Part shown: in pieces, positions 23,578-31,459 of the stretch
Layout of the letters: the number at the start of each line of letters is the position of its first letter
How positions within the stretch are numbered: position 1 is the stretch's first letter
IMG/VR virus record: IMGVR_UViG_3300034684_000292
Span: 1-64,000 of that record
Length of the DNA: 64,000 bases
Strand: one strand, 5' to 3'
DNA from: a virus
Notes under the pieces: generated by a model
The model's input: only the letters and a program-made list of their open reading frames with translations
Database searches by the model: none
Told to the model about the DNA's origin: nothing
Made by a program: the position numbers and the translations under genes

Positions 23578-23966
23578 TTTGTATCTTTTCTTATTTTACA
23601 TGCGCTTTCCATTTTACTTATCAGCTCGGTTAAAGATTCTATCGAATCGTTTAACGACCTTGTACTTTCTGTACTTTTGGAAACTTTGTTACCGAGTGTT
23701 CCTATGTGTGCTCTAAGAGTTATAATATCATTACCCAGCGGCCTTAAAATTTCTCTCAGTTTTACCAAAAATCTTGTATTTCCTACAATAGCATTGTACA
23801 GCCTGAGTATTCCGAAAGCAATAACTCCCAATAACAATATTCCTACTCTCAAGTAAAATTCGATTCCTCCACCGTTTATTAGTGGACTTACTACCCAATA
23901 AATAACTCCCAAAATAATTAAAATTATAACTCCTATCAGAGACCAATAAATAATTCTGTTTCCCAT
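23574..23966 (-). CDS. Membrane protein with two transmembrane helices and coiled coil
   Basis: A 130-residue protein. Residues about 5-28 and 38-58 are strongly hydrophobic helices, followed by a long Ser/Thr/Lys helical tail with heptad character. It sits among replication genes, overlapping the primase gene by 4 bases and the upstream gene by 31 bases. It might anchor replication to the membrane or act in the envelope; nothing identifies its family. Confidence 0.65.
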   Translation of the reverse strand: MGNRIIYWSLIGVIILIILGVIYWVVSPLINGGGIEFYLRVGILLLGVIAFGILRLYNAIVGNTRFLVKLREILRPLGNDIITLRAHIGTLGNKVSKSTESTRSLNDSIESLTELISKMESACKIRKDTK

Positions 23967-24346
23967 AACTCCAAATAATTTATTTTTTGTTTGAACGTTT
24001 GAATAATTTGTGGCATACTTTTGCCACTATCCTTCTCCATTTTCATCCACTTTTTTATGTATGGCTCAATTTCAGTTGGTTTATTTGGCAACTCCCTATT
24101 GGAAACTGCAAAAGCTCCTGTCTCGGACTCCAAAATACCAATATCTCCATTGTCGGTTTTACCGAAGTAGTACAAAGAATTCTTGTACCTGATTTCGTGC
24201 GTGTACTTTATTGTACGAAACACATCCCATACATTATACCCAAATCCGTGATACAGATAAAGAGGGTATTTGTAAACTCCTTTTCGTTTAATTATTTCCA
24301 TGTCGATTATTTCCATGTCAATTGCATCCATATCGATTATATCCAT
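23936..24346 (-). CDS. Hypothetical protein with N-terminal five-residue repeats
   Basis: A 136-residue protein whose first 20 residues are four copies of a five-residue unit (MDIID, MDAID, MEIID, MEIIK). Each unit begins with an ATG, so any of them could serve as the start. The rest is aromatic- and Lys-rich (KYPLYLYHGFGYNVWDVFRT near residues 26-45) with a helical C-terminus. The function is not recognised. It overlaps the gene above by 10 bases and the membrane-protein gene below by 31 bases. Confidence 0.6.
   Translation of the reverse strand: MDIIDMDAIDMEIIDMEIIKRKGVYKYPLYLYHGFGYNVWDVFRTIKYTHEIRYKNSLYYFGKTDNGDIGILESETGAFAVSNRELPNKPTEIEPYIKKWMKMEKDSGKSMPQIIQTFKQKINYLELWETELFIGL
24287..24346 (-). 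repeat. Four tandem 15-bp coding repeats, each with an in-frame ATG
   Basis: Four consecutive 15-bp units (ATGGAnnnAATnnAn type) at the 5' end of the 136-residue gene. Copies differ by a few bases each. The unit length is a multiple of three, so gain or loss of a copy keeps the frame. Confidence 0.75.
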
Positions 24347-24705
24347 AATGTAAGTATTCCAATTTGTGAATCCGTTATATTGTTGAGTAATAAATTTTGT
24401 CCAACTTCCACTAACAGGTTCTTTGTTGAAGTGAAGAAGTAATATCTCTTTTCTTCGATGGTTTGTAATCCGTCACGTAAAACTTCTTTAATATCGTCAT
24501 AACAATATTCTCTAAGAATATTTGTGCCCGTACTTGCCTCAGTGAGTACATAGTAACCGTTCATTCCGGGAACTTCCGTAATTAAAAACCACCAATGATA
24601 TTTCTTGAAGTACCCGATACATCTTGTTTCTACAATATCCCCACTGTCCAACCGTATATATGCAAGTTTATCGCACCTGTTTATGTACGTACCTTTAAAA
24701 ATCAT
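24337..24705 (-). CDS. Hypothetical protein
   Basis: A 122-residue protein beginning MIFKGTYI at the ATG at 24705, which overlaps the helicase stop by 11 bases. A TTG eight codons earlier is possible but less likely. The sequence is beta-rich at the N-terminus with aromatic residues (KKYHWWFLI) and ends in an aliphatic helix. No family recognised. Coupled to the helicase gene. Confidence 0.6.
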   Translation of the reverse strand: MIFKGTYINRCDKLAYIRLDSGDIVETRCIGYFKKYHWWFLITEVPGMNGYYVLTEASTGTNILREYCYDDIKEVLRDGLQTIEEKRYYFFTSTKNLLVEVGQNLLLNNITDSQIGILTLWI

Positions 24706-25948
24706 CTTTAATTTCAGGTTTTGCCTCAACGGGCAGCGTTAATGAATGAACCATTCTCGTTAAATCGTTCTGAAACATCAATACTGTTTCCGGAGTAACT
24801 CTCCTGCCTTTTACAACTTCCAATCCTATTAAATCGTGATATTTCATATCCGCATCCTGATACATTCGGAATGCAATATCCGAATCTTGCGTATAAGAAC
24901 TCGAATAGGCAAAATCGTCCTGTCCATCGAAACCTTTTGACACTCCCTTACCAGAACCACGCTTTAATTGAGTGGAATTAATTATCGGAGATTTCCTACT
25001 TTTGGTAATCCGTTTTAATCCACGTGTTACATACGTTATCTTTTCCCATCCTTCACCAAGTTTTGGCTCCATTAAATATGAACCGTCCACAAATGTTGCC
25101 GCAGGTTGATACAAATCGATATACATTTCCAATTCTTCGAGTGTCATGCAACTGTACACAATTCTTATATGTGAACGTTTCATTTTACGAAGTCCGTCAA
25201 AATACTTTTTCTTTTGACTTCTTGTAAGTGTCCCACTCAAAAAATCTCTGTAAGGTAGTGAGAATTTGATACAGTCCAATCGTTCTTTGATTTCGTCTTC
25301 TCCCATTTCGTTGGTTACAAACAATATTTCCTTAAACTCACCCGTTTCCTTGTATATTTTCTGCAACTCTTTTTCCAGAAGATGCGTAAGATATACCATT
25401 AACCAAGTTTTTCCTGCACCTCCACGACCTCCTATGGTTATAACGTCCGTTCGTCTGTAACCGTAAAACAGTTTGTCCATATCGGGTGCACCCATACTCA
25501 AATAGGTAACACCACCTGTCCGTGCACGTTCAAGGTATTCTTCAATACGCAATGCCGAATCCTCAGAATACAAAGTGTCCTTTGTTTCGGTAGCAGTATT
25601 GGCCAATGATGAAACCAACTCCTGCAATTCGGAAAAACTGTCCAATGGGTCTTTGGAAAAATCCTTCAATATAACAGGGACTTTATCCGTTAAAGTTGCA
25701 TACAGGTATCTGTTTTTCAATTCTCCCAAATAGTAAGAAGGTGTGGAATCCACTTCCGATGCAGATAATTTGTATTTATCGCAGAAAGTTTTTACTCCCA
25801 TCATTTCGCCCGATTCCTTAACGTAATCGAGTGCCTCCTTATATTTTACTACTTCGGTGGAATCAAGCCACTTCCTGTTAACGGAAACAAGTGTTCTTTG
25901 GTCTTTGCGTTGCAAACACGCAATTATCAATTTCTCTCCTACTGTCAT
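24695..25948 (-). CDS. DnaB-like replicative helicase
   Basis: A 417-residue helicase of the DnaB/RecA-fold type. The N-terminal 110 residues are helical like a DnaB N-terminal domain. The Walker A motif is GGRGGAGKT at 173-181, and later segments FVTNEMGE, TFVDGSYLM and INSTQLKRGSG correspond to DnaB motifs H1a to H4. It overlaps the loader gene by 4 bases. With the DnaG-like primase downstream it forms the phage primosome. No N-terminal primase fusion is present. Confidence 0.9.
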   Translation of the reverse strand: MTVGEKLIIACLQRKDQRTLVSVNRKWLDSTEVVKYKEALDYVKESGEMMGVKTFCDKYKLSASEVDSTPSYYLGELKNRYLYATLTDKVPVILKDFSKDPLDSFSELQELVSSLANTATETKDTLYSEDSALRIEEYLERARTGGVTYLSMGAPDMDKLFYGYRRTDVITIGGRGGAGKTWLMVYLTHLLEKELQKIYKETGEFKEILFVTNEMGEDEIKERLDCIKFSLPYRDFLSGTLTRSQKKKYFDGLRKMKRSHIRIVYSCMTLEELEMYIDLYQPAATFVDGSYLMEPKLGEGWEKITYVTRGLKRITKSRKSPIINSTQLKRGSGKGVSKGFDGQDDFAYSSSYTQDSDIAFRMYQDADMKYHDLIGLEVVKGRRVTPETVLMFQNDLTRMVHSLTLPVEAKPEIKDDF

Positions 25949-26562
25949 ACCAACTTATCTTTCAACTGTTTTTGAATTATTTTACGATAATCCTTTCCTC
26001 TGACACATACACCAACTACGGCTTCATTAAGTAGTGAACCAATATCCTCAGAGAAAACATCTCTTACATATTTTGGGTCTGTATTGGAGGCAATCCACAA
26101 TGGTTTTCCCATTTGAACTCTGTATCGTATAACAGATTCTACAACTCTTTTTACCAAATCGGGAAGTGGTACAGGCTTCCCCGTCTTATCGACATTCTTA
26201 CCGAACTCGTCTATTGCGAGAAAATCTATGTTCCTTAGAACATTATTCAAATCACGCCTTTCTTCATCAGAATACCAGCCGGCAGTAAATTTATCGACAA
26301 TTTCATCCATCGAAAACATTCTTACCTTGTAGCCACGATTCAATAACTCCTTCATGGAACATGCCAACAAGTGAGTTTTGCCTGTACCGTTACTTCCATA
26401 CAAATACAAACCGAGACCCTCAACTCCATCAGGATACCTGTCCAAATAATTTTTGACAATCCCCAACGCCTCATCATCATTTGTAAAATCGTCAAATGTT
26501 TTATTGTGCCATAGAGATTTTATTCCACAATACAGATAGTAGTCTTTTGTCTTTTTGTCCAT
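25945..26562 (-). CDS. DnaC-like helicase loader (AAA+)
   Basis: A 205-residue AAA+ ATPase with Walker A GSNGTGKT (56-63) in the LYLYGSNGTGKTHLLACS context of DnaC/DnaI loaders. Walker B is FLAIDEFGKN (D117-E118 region), and sensor I is ASNTDPKYV. It would load the DnaB-like helicase encoded immediately downstream with a 4-base overlap. Length matches DnaC-type loaders. Confidence 0.88.
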   Translation of the reverse strand: MDKKTKDYYLYCGIKSLWHNKTFDDFTNDDEALGIVKNYLDRYPDGVEGLGLYLYGSNGTGKTHLLACSMKELLNRGYKVRMFSMDEIVDKFTAGWYSDEERRDLNNVLRNIDFLAIDEFGKNVDKTGKPVPLPDLVKRVVESVIRYRVQMGKPLWIASNTDPKYVRDVFSEDIGSLLNEAVVGVCVRGKDYRKIIQKQLKDKLV

Positions 26563-26564
26563 AA

Positions 26565-27314
26565 CTAAAATGTTCCGTCATCATCAATAGCAGAATCCTT
26601 AACTCTCATATAATCCTTACCGTGTGAAATTCCTTTGGTAAGTGCCCCGAATATTTCATCTTTCATAACAGCAACCAACGTTAAAGTGGGAACTCCCTTC
26701 TTTTTGTAAGCATCAAAATTCAATGTTCCCTCTACAATTATTGCAAACGTAGTATGTCTGTCATAAACTTTAAGTATGTTGCTTGTTTGATAAAATTCCA
26801 CTTTGTTTCTAATATTGTACACTTCTCCTCCGGTGTAAACTTCATATAAGAGTCCGTGCAATTCCGTAAAGTCTCCGGGTGTAAGTTTTTGTACTCTTTC
26901 CACCATGTTGTTTATTTCCTTCCGCACATACTTGGCTCTCGATTTGTTTCTTGCGCTTTTTGTATATGCAGATAACTTTTCGGATAAAAATTCCTTACTT
27001 AAATCGAATATCGAACTCTTAACTTCAAACGGAAAAAACCTTCTTCCTCTGAACTCTCCGAGAAGTATTTTACCCTCATAAAATTCAATAAGTCCCTCGT
27101 TTCCCAACTCATTGAGTGCCTCATATATTTTGTCCGAATCCCATTCGGAAAAATAATCATAAACGTCCTCTTCCGAGAGTACAGAAAAAGCAAATCTCTC
27201 ATCATCCAAAACTCCTGATGTAATATTAGACAACAAAGCCATATAGATAATATGCTTCAAACCGACTAACTCGGTTATTGGCATACCCTTTCGTATCCGC
27301 AAAAGTCCGTTCAT
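26565..27314 (-). CDS. Hypothetical replication-operon protein
   Basis: A 249-residue protein, 2 bases upstream of the helicase-loader gene. The N-terminal 95 residues look like a winged-helix arrangement (ELVGLKHIIYMALLSN, then acidic helices and a LIEFYEGKILLGEF hairpin). The middle is a basic helical segment (RNKSRAKYVRKEIN) and the C-terminus is beta-rich. A replication initiator or loader partner is possible by position, but no known family is recognised. Confidence 0.62.
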   Translation of the reverse strand: MNGLLRIRKGMPITELVGLKHIIYMALLSNITSGVLDDERFAFSVLSEEDVYDYFSEWDSDKIYEALNELGNEGLIEFYEGKILLGEFRGRRFFPFEVKSSIFDLSKEFLSEKLSAYTKSARNKSRAKYVRKEINNMVERVQKLTPGDFTELHGLLYEVYTGGEVYNIRNKVEFYQTSNILKVYDRHTTFAIIVEGTLNFDAYKKKGVPTLTLVAVMKDEIFGALTKGISHGKDYMRVKDSAIDDDGTF

Positions 27315-27315
27315 T

Positions 27316-27573
27316 TCAACTCTTACTTATCACATCCTTAACTTGTACTTCCAACTCGGCCGTAATCAATTCATCGGCTATTTCAAATGTTTTTTGAATT
27401 TTCGCCAACATTTTCTCGTCGGGTTCTATCGGAAGTGTAACACCAATGGTAATCTTTGCACTCTCATAGTTTCCGAGATTTTTTGTCAACGACTTTTCGT
27501 AATAAACATAACCGTCTTCGGTTCTTGTTATATCCGGCTCTTTGATTGTTTTTGGTTTCTTACTGATTGGCAT
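27316..27573 (-). CDS. Small hypothetical protein
   Basis: An 85-residue protein with a basic MPISKKPKTIKEP start and a beta-strand core (DGYVYYEKSL, AKITIGVTLPI), ending in an acidic helix. Overlaps the MerR-like gene by 14 bases. Its short MPxxKK start is shared with several other proteins of this module. Function unknown. Confidence 0.6.
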   Translation of the reverse strand: MPISKKPKTIKEPDITRTEDGYVYYEKSLTKNLGNYESAKITIGVTLPIEPDEKMLAKIQKTFEIADELITAELEVQVKDVISKS

Positions 27574-27871
27574 ATCTTTCCCTTTCTTCTTTAAATATTA
27601 GATGTATCTTGGTTATATCCTCAGGGTCTGGCTCTTTATACTGCGGAAAATTGAGTATAATCGGCTTAACTCTTTCGACAAGAGTCTTAGGATAATACCT
27701 TATAGAATTATACCTGATAGGTGCATCGGGAATTACTCCCTCCTTTTCATACCTTCTTATGGTATGGGAAGTTCTGTCAACTTCCCTTGCAAATCCCGTA
27801 ATCGTAAGACATGAAACAAGTTTACCGTTAATCTTGAATGTCTTACTGTTATCCCTTACTTTCCTACTCAT
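27560..27871 (-). CDS. MerR-like helix-turn-helix DNA-binding protein
   Basis: A 103-residue protein starting MSRKVRDN at an ATG at 27871, which overlaps the stop of the upstream gene by 8 bases. The frame opens 15 codons earlier, inside that gene. Residues about 22-65 read as a MerR-type winged helix: LTITGFAREVDRTSHTIRRY, then EKEGVIPDAPIRYNSIRYY. It lacks a long dimerisation helix or effector domain. It could be an excisionase-like or regulatory DNA-binding protein controlling this module or marking a replication site. Confidence 0.72.
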   Translation of the reverse strand: MSRKVRDNSKTFKINGKLVSCLTITGFAREVDRTSHTIRRYEKEGVIPDAPIRYNSIRYYPKTLVERVKPIILNFPQYKEPDPEDITKIHLIFKEERERYANQ

Positions 27872-28403
27872 CGAAATCTGAACCTCCTTTATCACCCGAA
27901 ACAACTGAAAAAGCATAAGTACGAGTAGGCTCGTACAGTCTCAAAGCATCCTCATTTGAAATTTCTCCTGAGGAAATCATTCGTGCAAGTTCATCCTCAT
28001 CCACATATTCCTTAACTTTGATAACACTGTCCGCAATACCCAATTCACGTATTACATTCATTGCATCACTTCTTAATGAGGCAGAATTTCTTGCAGTTCT
28101 CTTCATGATAATCTCGGTATCGAGATACGGAAGTCTGCATTCCTTACTACCCGTAGGAAGTTCAACTTCATTGGCATCCATATATGTTTCCAAAGTAGGA
28201 CGTATCTTATTGCAATCCTTAGTCAATAAGGATATTGCCTTTTTCTTGTTCATATACTCGAACGCTTGTAATGCAATTTCGTCCTGTTTATGTGTTACCG
28301 ATTTTGGAATAGGTGTTTTCTCGGTCGATTTAGTCCCCTTAGTTGGCTCCATACCAACTCTCTCGGAACGTTTTTCTATTTTTTCTACTTTTCTGACAGG
28401 CAT
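27864..28403 (-). CDS. Hypothetical protein, charged and helical
   Basis: A 179-residue protein with a basic N-terminal tail (MPVRKVEKIEKRSERVG), a long helical middle and a VKVKEYVDEDELARMISSG segment near the C-terminus. It is the first gene after a terminator (28432..28461). No canonical promoter was found in the 82-base gap. No domain recognised; a DNA-metabolism accessory is likely from context. Confidence 0.62.
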   Translation of the reverse strand: MPVRKVEKIEKRSERVGMEPTKGTKSTEKTPIPKSVTHKQDEIALQAFEYMNKKKAISLLTKDCNKIRPTLETYMDANEVELPTGSKECRLPYLDTEIIMKRTARNSASLRSDAMNVIRELGIADSVIKVKEYVDEDELARMISSGEISNEDALRLYEPTRTYAFSVVSGDKGGSDFDE

Positions 28404-28431
28404 AATTTTTTTCGCTTTAAATTAAAAAATA

Positions 28432-28461
28432 AAATCGAGATAGATTTCTCTACCTCGATTT
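28432..28461 (-). terminator. Strong rho-independent-type terminator after the tudor-like gene
   Basis: An 8-bp stem (28432-28439 with 28454-28461) continued by three more pairs after one A/C mismatch, with a 6-base loop. On the minus strand it is followed by TTTTATTTTTTAATTT. It lies just downstream of the 295-residue acidic protein. Confidence 0.85.
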
Positions 28462-28485
28462 CTCACTAAACACGAGGCCGATTTA

Positions 28486-29373
28486 TTAACCAATCCTTTT
28501 AATTTTGGTATGTACCTCAGGGTCGATTACATCTTCCGTGTCGTCTTCGTATGCGACCGTAACAGCAAGACCCTTCCTCGTTTTCTTGATTGATTTTACT
28601 TCTCCGTTGTACCATTCGTCAAAGTCGTCTCCTGCCCAATATACGGAAACTTTGTCTCCTTCTTCGAGGTCTTCCAATTCAACCAATTCCTCTTTCGGTT
28701 TTTTGGTCGATTTTTCTTTGCCCTTCGATTTTGGTTTTTCGACAACTTTTTTCTTTGTTTCTCCAGAAATAACTGCCGCAAGTTGTTCTGCAACATCATC
28801 AATTTCGATTGATTCGTCGCCCTCGAAATTGTCAATGATTCCTGCAACCGCATCCTCATCAACTTCATCTCCAAGTGCAACAAGTTTGGAAATGGTTTTC
28901 TTTTTGTTCAGTGTCCCACTGTCAAAATCTTCGAGAATTTTTACGACCGTTTCAACAACGGTTTCGTCAACAGCCGTTTCTTCTTCGTCCTCAACATCTT
29001 CGGCAGAATCATCCTCAGGTTCTTCTCCACCTTCCATTGCATCGAGGATAAGTTCACGCAATTTTTTGTTTGTGTTCTTCCCTTCGTAATCCGCAGGGTC
29101 AATACCAAATTCGTCTTTCAGAATTTTGGTAAGTTCCTTCACAGATTTTTCCATCAGTTCATCCTCAGTATAGGAAGGAACTTCCTTTTCTTCGGGTGCA
29201 GCCTCAGGTGCAGATTTTGCAGTTGTAGTTTTAGGCTCATTTGATTCCGCAAAATCACCCATACTCATTACAGGTAAAAATACTTTACCCTCATGTTGAA
29301 TAGCTTCAACTTCTAATCCGGCAGGAAATTGGGCCACAACGGTAGCCGTCGGTTTAACTTTTCCGAGTTTCAT
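28486..29373 (-). CDS. Acidic protein with SAP/HeH-like and tudor-like domains
   Basis: A 295-residue modular protein. Residues about 65-112 (YTEDELMEKSVKELTKILKD onward to KKLRELILDA) resemble a HeH/SAP helix-extension-helix DNA-binding unit. Next is a highly acidic linker (GGEEPEDDSAEDVEDEEE) and a helical part. Then comes a Lys-rich linker, and the last 60 residues (EEGDKVSVYWAGDDFDEWYNG onward) have the SH3-like barrel pattern of tudor/chromo-type domains. It has its own promoter and terminator, like the SSB gene, so high expression is likely. A DNA- or nucleoid-associated role is inferred. Confidence 0.7.
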   Translation of the reverse strand: MKLGKVKPTATVVAQFPAGLEVEAIQHEGKVFLPVMSMGDFAESNEPKTTTAKSAPEAAPEEKEVPSYTEDELMEKSVKELTKILKDEFGIDPADYEGKNTNKKLRELILDAMEGGEEPEDDSAEDVEDEEETAVDETVVETVVKILEDFDSGTLNKKKTISKLVALGDEVDEDAVAGIIDNFEGDESIEIDDVAEQLAAVISGETKKKVVEKPKSKGKEKSTKKPKEELVELEDLEEGDKVSVYWAGDDFDEWYNGEVKSIKKTRKGLAVTVAYEDDTEDVIDPEVHTKIKRIG

Positions 29374-29431
29374 AAATTTAATTTTTTAATGATTAATAAA
29401 AAGCTTTGTGTTTTCGTTTTTGAAAGCAATG

Positions 29432-29463
29432 TAAATATACGGATAACTAAATTTAGTTCCAAA
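29432..29463 (-). promoter_or_regulatory. Promoter for the tudor-like gene
   Basis: TTTG (29463-29460, extended TTTGGAA), 20 bp, then TATATTTA (29439-29432). The predicted start near 29426 gives a leader of about 53 bases. Confidence 0.65.
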
Positions 29464-29469
29464 TCATGC

Positions 29470-29703
29470 TTAAATTTCCTCGTTAACTGTTATAATCAAA
29501 TGATTGCAACCGTACATAACAAACAGTGGAGTTCCTGCGTTTATGGGAAATACCTCAAACCTCTTTCCGGCAGGAACGTTATCCGTAATTCTCCTTAAAA
29601 CAGTTTCATAATCTCCCACAATTTCGATTATACCCCCGACAGGCATTGCATAAAGCTCCGCATATTGTTCGGGAGTATTGTCTTCTCTGATAACAATGCT
29701 CAT
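29470..29703 (-). CDS. Small hypothetical protein
   Basis: A 77-residue acidic, beta-rich protein, overlapping the upstream gene by 4 bases. It ends just before the promoter of the tudor-like gene. No motif recognised. Confidence 0.55.
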   Translation of the reverse strand: MSIVIREDNTPEQYAELYAMPVGGIIEIVGDYETVLRRITDNVPAGKRFEVFPINAGTPLFVMYGCNHLIITVNEEI

Positions 29704-29957
29704 ACTCTTATACAGTTTTGCAAATACAAATCCATACTTATTTCGGGATAAGTTTCCGCAAGCGAGAAAAATTTATCCAACTTGCAGAGTTGTCCACCAA
29801 TACTTATTACGGTTCCGTGTGCAGAACTGTAAACAACTGCCACGTTTTTATTCCACGTAATGTGTTTTTGTGCATCCTTTTCGATTTCCTTACATGCGGC
29901 TTTGAAAGCCTCTTCTGCGGAAATTACTTTTTTGATTTTATCTTCAATTGTTGCCAT
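29700..29957 (-). CDS. Small hypothetical protein
   Basis: An 85-residue protein with a helical N-terminus (IKKVISAEEAFKAACKEIEKD) and a beta-rich middle (NVAVVYSSAHGTVISIGG). It is coupled by a 4-base overlap to the next gene. No family recognised. Confidence 0.55.
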   Translation of the reverse strand: MATIEDKIKKVISAEEAFKAACKEIEKDAQKHITWNKNVAVVYSSAHGTVISIGGQLCKLDKFFSLAETYPEISMDLYLQNCIRV

Positions 29958-29983
29958 TTTAATACTATTTTTATGTTACTTAA

Positions 29984-30190
29984 TTACTGTTTATCGTTTA
30001 GTAAATCGCCGATTGTTACCATTCCGTTGTCATCCTTAGGTTTCCATTGAGGAAGGTTAATATTCCAAACAGGAAGTAATTTGAAATTTCTGATTTGAGG
30101 GTAACCCTTAATCAATGTTTCAAATTCCTCAACACGAATTTCTTCCAAAAGTCTGATTGTTTTTTCTTTTGTGTCAACTTCCATTCTCAT
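29984..30190 (-). CDS. Small hypothetical protein
   Basis: A 68-residue protein with an acidic helical first half and a Pro/Trp-containing second half (LPVWNINLPQWKPKDD). The ATG at 30190 is 4 bases after the preceding stop. Function unknown. Confidence 0.5.
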   Translation of the reverse strand: MRMEVDTKEKTIRLLEEIRVEEFETLIKGYPQIRNFKLLPVWNINLPQWKPKDDNGMVTIGDLLNDKQ

Positions 30191-30194
30191 AAGC

Positions 30195-30377
30195 TTAGTT
30201 TTTAGTGTTTATAAATTTTTCGTACAAATCATCCGCCGCTTTTTGCGATAACTCCAATACTTTCTGTTCACTGTTACTCTGTTTGACAGCACCGAGTACT
30301 TCCACAGATAACGACAAAATGCGTTGCACTATCCAATTTTTTAATTGCGCTTGTTGTATAACATCCAAATCTTTCAT
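30195..30377 (-). CDS. Small helical hypothetical protein
   Basis: A 60-residue helical protein starting MKDLDVIQQAQLKNWIV. It overlaps the C-terminal 104 bases of the upstream 127-residue frame in another phase, an unusually long overlap for this genome. Its neat spacing to the next gene (4 bases) favours it being real. Confidence 0.5.
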   Translation of the reverse strand: MKDLDVIQQAQLKNWIVQRILSLSVEVLGAVKQSNSEQKVLELSQKAADDLYEKFINTKN

Positions 30378-30657
30378 ACTTTAAAATTTTATAGACTATT
30401 ATTTTAATTTCTTCGATTCCGGCTTTGGTTAATCTGTCGAAACGACTTTCATTCATATACGGAGTAATTAGTCTCCATTGTCCATTAACAACTTTACCGA
30501 CTACCTCAGGTTCTCCAATATCCGAATAGAACATGTTGCAGTACTCTTCCTTTGCTTCAATATCGGTTTCTCTGTCAACTCTGAGATACGGCCCCGTGAA
30601 TAAGCACCTTTTAGGTCTCGAACTCACGGAAATTAATGTCCCTACCAAAAATTTCAT
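30274..30657 (-). CDS. Hypothetical protein with long C-terminal overlap
   Basis: A 127-residue frame. The first 90 residues look like a normal folded protein (FTGPYLRVDRETDIEAKEEY, then GEPEVVGKVVNGQWRLITPYM). The last 35 residues, which overlap the 60-residue gene, are Cys-rich and of odd composition. In another phase a stop occurs just before the next ATG, near 30382, so the true end may be there if a base is missing or a frameshift occurs. Function unknown. Confidence 0.5.
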   Translation of the reverse strand: MKFLVGTLISVSSRPKRCLFTGPYLRVDRETDIEAKEEYCNMFYSDIGEPEVVGKVVNGQWRLITPYMNESRFDRLTKAGIEEIKIIVYKILKYERFGCYTTSAIKKLDSATHFVVICGSTRCCQTE

Positions 30658-30667
30658 CTCGTGTACT

Positions 30668-31252
30668 CTATCTTGTGTACTTCTTGTAATTTAAAAATCG
30701 GAAATTGTGAAATGCTTTTCTGTACAACAGGTAATCCCAATCACTTGCAAATCTTTCGGACTCCAATTCAAAACAAGTCCGTCTTCTTATTTCACTGTAC
30801 GGAACTTTTTTACCTATTGTAAGTACAATTCCGATAACATTCAGCCAATAAAAAATTGTGGGAACAAACGGTAACAGAACAATCCACTCCCATGTACTTG
30901 TAAACATTAATACGAGTATTACAGGCAATGCCGCAGTTATCAGTTCCCGCTGTTGATGAATATGTATTCTTTCATGATTTAAAATATCCACAGGTTTTTC
31001 AACCGCCAAATCTTTGCGGATAAAAAAGAACGGATAAAATGCCCATGCAGGATACCTCAATTTGGAAACAATTACAGGAAATCCGCTTCTTAAACCTCCG
31101 CCGACAAAATTAAGGAAACTGACTACTTTTGCAAGCCACTTGTAGTCATACCCCTGACCTTTGTTATCGATGTAGTCGATTATTTCCCTACTTTTTTGAC
31201 CGTGTCTTTTAATGTTTCTGACTTCACTCTGTCCCTTTTTCATCTTCATCAT
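30668..31252 (-). CDS. Membrane protein with HExxH-type zinc motif
   Basis: A 194-residue protein with a basic N-terminus and at least two hydrophobic helices (about residues 107-122 and 124-147). Just before them is a DILNHERIHIHQQRE segment (HERIH at about 93-97) fitting a zinc metallopeptidase site. A later FELESERFASDWDYL segment could supply the third ligand. The arrangement resembles M48/M56-type membrane metalloproteases, but the protein is small. A possible role is processing membrane or envelope proteins of the host. It overlaps the two-TM gene upstream by 29 bases. Confidence 0.68.
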   Translation of the reverse strand: MMKMKKGQSEVRNIKRHGQKSREIIDYIDNKGQGYDYKWLAKVVSFLNFVGGGLRSGFPVIVSKLRYPAWAFYPFFFIRKDLAVEKPVDILNHERIHIHQQRELITAALPVILVLMFTSTWEWIVLLPFVPTIFYWLNVIGIVLTIGKKVPYSEIRRRTCFELESERFASDWDYLLYRKAFHNFRFLNYKKYTR

Positions 31253-31457
31253 CGATTAAATCGTTATTACCCTCAACATCCGTTTGGTTCATTGTCTCAT
31301 AATGTCCAAACAATAGCATTGCAAGAAATGTAAACGGAACATAAAGCCAGAACACTTTTGCATTTCCTGTCTGTAAATACACATACATAGGCCCCAATAT
31401 CATCATTCCAATGATTAGAGCCTTTACCAATTCCCTGAAAAATCTTACTACATTCAT
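31224..31457 (-). CDS. Small two-transmembrane protein
   Basis: A 77-residue protein with hydrophobic helices at about residues 11-29 and 35-51 and an acidic C-terminal tail (DDEDEKGTE). It lies between the SF2 helicase and the HExxH membrane protein and overlaps the latter. It could be a holin-like or partner subunit; topology alone cannot decide. Confidence 0.6.
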   Translation of the reverse strand: MNVVRFFRELVKALIIGMMILGPMYVYLQTGNAKVFWLYVPFTFLAMLLFGHYETMNQTDVEGNNDLIDDEDEKGTE

Positions 31458-31459
31458 TT

